From an uncultured Lentisphaerota bacterium (GTDB taxonomy: Bacteria; Verrucomicrobiota; Lentisphaeria; Oligosphaerales; CAITYL01), in NCBI GenBank assembly GCA_903921725.1, contig CAIXRA010000005.1, forward strand, positions 1 to 64,000: 64,000 nt of DNA, in the 5' to 3' direction. Both the position numbers and the translations under genes were made by a program. Under the pieces are notes generated by a model that saw only the letters and a program-made list of their open reading frames with translations, was not told where the DNA came from and made no database searches. Positions 60,736-64,000 of the stretch are shown in pieces. Position 1 is the stretch's first letter, and the number at the start of each line of letters is the position of its first letter.

Positions 60736-62556
60736 CTACGGCTCCACCGGCGGAACCCGCATGTTCATCTGCAGCTCGTCCCGCGACAGGAAAGGGAACA
60801 TATCCTCCAGCGGCGGAGAAACAATCCGCCCGTCGGGGAGCGGCCGGGCCGCCAGCTTGGGCTCGAACCCCTGCGCCGGATCCAGCATCACCTCGCAGAG
60901 GCCGGGGCCGGGGAGCGCCAGGAACTCCGCCATCCGCGACACGAAACCGTCGCCCGCGATGCGGACGGCGGGGATGCCGTAGGCCTGCGCCACCTTCACG
61001 ATGTCCGGAAACGACACGCCGCTGGCCGGGGATTCGCCGACAAACCGGCGGAAGAAGTTGGCCTGGCTGCCGCGGATGGAGAGATAGCCGCCGTTGTTGA
61101 GGACGAAAATCTTGACCGGCAACTGGTGGTGCGCGACCGTCTGGAGCTCCTGGATGTTCATCTGGAGGCTGCCGTCTCCCGCCAGGCAGACCACGCGCCC
61201 GCCGCGGGCGACGGCGGCGCCGATGGCGGCCGGCAGATCATAGCCCATGGAGGCGTCGCCCGTGTTGCCGAGGAGCCGCTGCCGACCGCGGATTTCCGCC
61301 GCTTGATAGGCGACCACGTTAGCGGTGCCGTTGCCGCAGACCACGACATCGTCATCCGCCAGCGCGGGGAACAGTTCCGCGATAATACGGTACGGGTTGA
61401 GCAGGCCGTCCGCACCGACGGCGGCGCGGTGATGCGGCTGCACCACGGGATAGGCGGCCACGCGGTGGCGGCACCACTCCAGCCAGCCGGCGTGCGCGCC
61501 GGTGTCGAACCCCGTACGCCCGAGCTCCCGCTCCATCGCATCCAGAAACGGCGCCGCGCCGCAGGCGACCGGCATCTCCACCCGCAGGGTCGGCTTCTTC
61601 ATCTCCGCGGGGTCGATGTCCACCTGGATGCGGAACGCCCCGCGGGCGAACGTCCTCCAGTTGTAACTGACCTGGCGCAGCCCCATGCGGCAGCCGAGGA
61701 TCAGCAGCAGATCCGCGTTCTGGACCGTGAAATTTCCGGGGCGGTCGCCAATGTCGCCGGGGCGCCCGCCATGCAGCGGATCGTCGGACGGCAGAAGGTC
61801 GATGGCCGTCCACGCCGTCGCCACGGGGACGCCGAGCCGCCGAATCACCCGCTCGAACACCGCCTCGGCGTGCGCTAGGCGGATTCCTTTTCCGGCCAGG
61901 ATGACGGGGCGTTCCGCCTCCCGCAGCCGCCGCACGATTTCGCGCACGGAATCCTCCAAGTCCGCGGGAGGAGTGATTTCATCCTCCGCGGGGTCGTAGC
62001 CGCGCAACGCCTCCGGCTCGACCATGGCCGCCTGCACGTCGATTGGGATGTCCAGCCAGACGGGACCCGGGCGGCCGTGATCCGCAAGATAAAGCGCGCG
62101 CTCCAGATGATAGCGGATGGATTCCGGTTCCGTCACCAGCACGGCGTACTTGGTGATGCCTTTGGCCATGGAGACGATGTCCGCCTCCTGGTCGCCGAGC
62201 TGCCGGAGCTTGAGCTGCGGATAATTGGCCATGCAGGTTTCGCGCTTGACCTGGCCGGAGATCACCAGCATCGGGATCGAGTCGGTCCACGCGCCGAAGA
62301 CGCCGTTGAGCGCGTTGATGCCGCCGGGGCCGGTCGTCACGCTCACCAGCGCCGGTTTGCCCGCGATGCGGGCGTACCCCTCCGCCGCCATGGCGCAGGC
62401 CTGCTCGTGATGGCAGCAGACGTAGCGGATCCGCTTCTCCAGCCCCAGAGCATCGTTCAGGTGCATGGCCCCGCCGCCGGTCACCAGGAACGCGGTGTCG
62501 ATTCCGTGTTCCGCCAGCCGCCGCATCAGATAATCCGCCAGACGCACCGTTGCCAT
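60736..62556 (-). CDS. Thiamine-diphosphate enzyme (acetolactate synthase-like)
   Basis: 606 residues. Three-domain ThDP enzyme: Glu in CCHHEQACAMAAEGYAR (activates the cofactor), TTGPGGINALNG, middle FAD-type domain (AERPVILAGKGIRLA), and C-terminal GDGSLQMNIQELQTV ... NNGGYLS binding Mg and diphosphate. Forms or breaks C-C bonds beside a carbonyl; in this operon it may join two-carbon or pyruvate-derived units to a sugar. Starts at ATG 62556 with GGGAGG seven bases upstream (GTG 62562 is worse). Not next to ilvN, so housekeeping branched-chain synthesis is unlikely. Confidence 0.88.
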   Translation of the reverse strand: MATVRLADYLMRRLAEHGIDTAFLVTGGGAMHLNDALGLEKRIRYVCCHHEQACAMAAEGYARIAGKPALVSVTTGPGGINALNGVFGAWTDSIPMLVISGQVKRETCMANYPQLKLRQLGDQEADIVSMAKGITKYAVLVTEPESIRYHLERALYLADHGRPGPVWLDIPIDVQAAMVEPEALRGYDPAEDEITPPADLEDSVREIVRRLREAERPVILAGKGIRLAHAEAVFERVIRRLGVPVATAWTAIDLLPSDDPLHGGRPGDIGDRPGNFTVQNADLLLILGCRMGLRQVSYNWRTFARGAFRIQVDIDPAEMKKPTLRVEMPVACGAAPFLDAMERELGRTGFDTGAHAGWLEWCRHRVAAYPVVQPHHRAAVGADGLLNPYRIIAELFPALADDDVVVCGNGTANVVAYQAAEIRGRQRLLGNTGDASMGYDLPAAIGAAVARGGRVVCLAGDGSLQMNIQELQTVAHHQLPVKIFVLNNGGYLSIRGSQANFFRRFVGESPASGVSFPDIVKVAQAYGIPAVRIAGDGFVSRMAEFLALPGPGLCEVMLDPAQGFEPKLAARPLPDGRIVSPPLEDMFPFLSRDELQMNMRVPPVEP

Positions 62557-62572
62557 CCTCACGCCTCCCGTG

Positions 62573-63955
62573 TCACGTTCCGCCCGACCCGCCCTCTTCC
62601 GCCAGCCACCGGCGGACGGCGGCTATCCGCAGCAGCCCCGGCGCCAGCCCCTCCGCCAGACGGCGGTATGCCGCGCGCAGGCTGCACGCTTTCCACTCCG
62701 CATCCCCGGACGCCGAACAGGGCATCGGAAACTTCACGGCGGCATACAACAGCAGCAGCAGCGCCAGGCACTTGACCTGTCCGCCGGCCGGCCACCCCTG
62801 CACGATCAGGTGCTGCGGACTGAAGCAGACCGCGCAGGGAATGAGCACCAGTAGTTGCGCCTTGAAACCGAACGCCGTCCGCCCCTCCGCCACGTCGCGC
62901 ACCAGAAACAGCAGGAACAATCCCCATGGCAGGTAAAGATACACCAGTTTGTAGTCCCCCGAAACCGGCGCGAACAAAAGAAACGCCAGGACGAGAAAAA
63001 ACAACTGGTTCAGCCGCGGCAGGGTGACGACCCGCAAGGCGTACATTCCCACCAGAAAACCGGCGGCCACCAGCTTGTAGCATGCGTACATCAACGGCAG
63101 GTCGTACTCGGCGTGATTGTAGAACGGGGAGGGGCCGAGCGCAAGGAACAGCCCGCGCTTGATCAGTCCGAGCAGTGAATGGTTGAACCCCAGCTCCCAC
63201 TCGCGCAATTCCAGAAAATAGCAGTTCCCGAAGTTGCCCAGCGCCCCCGAAATGTTCCGCCACGCCTCCCCGACCGACGGTCCCAGCGCGTGCAGCGCCA
63301 ACAGCGTCAGCACGACCAGAAACACGGGAGGCAGCAGCAGCGGCGGCCACTTCCGGCGCGGCACAAACAACAGCAGCAGCGGCGCATAGACGAACTTGCA
63401 GGCGACCGCCACCCCCAGGCATAGCGCGGCGGGCAGATCCCTCCCCCTGCACCAGAAAAAGACACCGGCCGCAATGAGGACCCACAGCGCCCCCTCGATG
63501 TTGCCGCGGTCGGCCAGAAACCAGACGGGATACGACAGCACGGCGGAAAGAAGCAACGACCGCCAGGCCGCGACGCGCACGGGTGAACGCCGCGAGGAGG
63601 CGGCGAGCACGGCCATGAACATCAGAAAGCACAGCAGGAAAAATGCCAGGTAGAAGCCGAGCGCCGCGACGATGTCGGCGCCAAACGGCCGGACAAACGC
63701 CGCAAAGAGGAACGCCGCCGGCGCGTTGTAGGCGAACGGGCCGCTCGCGCCCTGGTGCTGGAAGAAACCATGGCCGATGTACCGGCATTGTTCGGCATAC
63801 TCGGTGAAGTCGGAGAACCGGTACTCGGGCCAGTACAGCCAGGAAGCGTGGGGCCAGGCGGCGTATCCCGCCTGCGCCCAGGCCACCGCGGCCGCAGTGG
63901 AGGCAACAAAGCAAAAAATCAGCACGGCAGCGTAGGCCGCAAGCGCAATCCGCAC
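62573..63955 (-). CDS. GT87-like (DUF2029) polytopic membrane mannosyltransferase-type protein
   Basis: 460 residues from the GTG at 63955, with about 11 hydrophobic helices. An acidic first loop (EYRFSDFTEYAEQC) and FWFLADRGNIEGALW-like segment (YPVWFLADRGNIEGALW) are typical of GT-C/GT87 enzymes using polyprenyl-linked sugar donors. The frame remains open to the window edge, without an ATG, so the true start may lie outside. First visible gene of the six-gene operon. Confidence 0.78.
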   Translation of the reverse strand: MRIALAAYAAVLIFCFVASTAAAVAWAQAGYAAWPHASWLYWPEYRFSDFTEYAEQCRYIGHGFFQHQGASGPFAYNAPAAFLFAAFVRPFGADIVAALGFYLAFFLLCFLMFMAVLAASSRRSPVRVAAWRSLLLSAVLSYPVWFLADRGNIEGALWVLIAAGVFFWCRGRDLPAALCLGVAVACKFVYAPLLLLFVPRRKWPPLLLPPVFLVVLTLLALHALGPSVGEAWRNISGALGNFGNCYFLELREWELGFNHSLLGLIKRGLFLALGPSPFYNHAEYDLPLMYACYKLVAAGFLVGMYALRVVTLPRLNQLFFLVLAFLLFAPVSGDYKLVYLYLPWGLFLLFLVRDVAEGRTAFGFKAQLLVLIPCAVCFSPQHLIVQGWPAGGQVKCLALLLLLYAAVKFPMPCSASGDAEWKACSLRAAYRRLAEGLAPGLLRIAAVRRWLAEEGGSGGT

Positions 63956-64000
63956 CTGCCTGGCGGATTCGCATGCCGGCCGGAATGACGGGGCGGACTT

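Noticed and set aside
60736..62556. Housekeeping acetolactate synthase (ilvB)
   Set aside because: No ilvN or ilvC nearby, and it sits in a glycan operon; kept as ThDP enzyme of unknown substrate.

Overview
The window is a GC-rich (roughly 65% by eye) bacterial chromosome segment with about 54 genes that I can support, one tRNA and an unusually rich set of short repeats. No rRNA, CRISPR array, integrase or transposase was seen. The host looks like a Gram-negative of the PVC group, most likely Lentisphaerota or Kiritimatiellota. This is an inference from the H-FTLVEV prepilin motif, the M60 peptidase, KDO transferase, RND efflux, a TRL-like lipoprotein, an anaerobic sulfatase-maturase with a SEC-C tail, and invasive 'TTTGTAGTTCCGCC' and 'TGTAGGAACG' repeat elements. 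A TatD/EboC-like hydrolase is also present. No 16S sequence is available to confirm it.

Layout. 1-4.4 kb: the 5' end of a pseudopilin gene, metX-metW (methionine), an unknown protein overlapping a family 2 glycosyltransferase, and tRNA-Pro(GGG). 4.5-18.7 kb: YhcH-like protein, a hybrid histidine kinase, a secreted tandem M16 protease, a three-gene set (secreted esterase, small membrane protein, GT39-like protein), two secreted unknowns of lower GC, and a secreted M60 metallopeptidase. 18.7-25.4 kb: an RND efflux operon (permease, adaptor, TolC) with an ArsR-type regulator, heavily invaded by palindromic repeats, some of them inside the reading frames. 25.6-31.7 kb: thioredoxin, TRL-like lipoprotein, a divergent small protein/XRE pair, a 5'-3' exonuclease, a ROK kinase, and a membrane-anchored kinase-like protein that has lost its catalytic Asp. 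32.3-44.8 kb: housekeeping genes (waaA, TatD-like, an ATP-cone-like protein beside nrdR, thiC, NIF3-like, prfA, MarC, sulfatase maturase, nadE). 44.9-46.4 kb: an orphan Imm42-type immunity gene and repeats. 46.4-51.0 kb: priA, groL, groS. 51.2-54.4 kb: an accessory island whose core is a tightly overlapped operon, AAA ATPase (RloA/AbiLi-like), RloB/AbiLii-like, DUF2442 and HicB-like, with a second HicB-like gene upstream. 54.6-56.6 kb: dnaK. 56.9-64 kb: a compact six-gene minus-strand operon for a surface glycan. It combines a GT87-like membrane enzyme, a ThDP enzyme, an SDR, a dehydroquinate-synthase-like cyclase, a NeuB-like synthase and a polyprenyl-phosphate glycosyltransferase, the last five being cytoplasmic or membrane-associated.

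The two best candidates for under-described biology are the RloA-RloB-DUF2442-HicB operon, which looks like anti-phage defence joined to a toxin-antitoxin-type module, and the sugar operon at the right edge, whose enzyme mix suggests an unusual cyclised or higher-carbon sugar. A third theme is repeat invasion. Palindromic or short-unit repeats lie between genes (including between groS and groL) and encode in-frame insertions in the RND permease, TolC and NAD synthetase.
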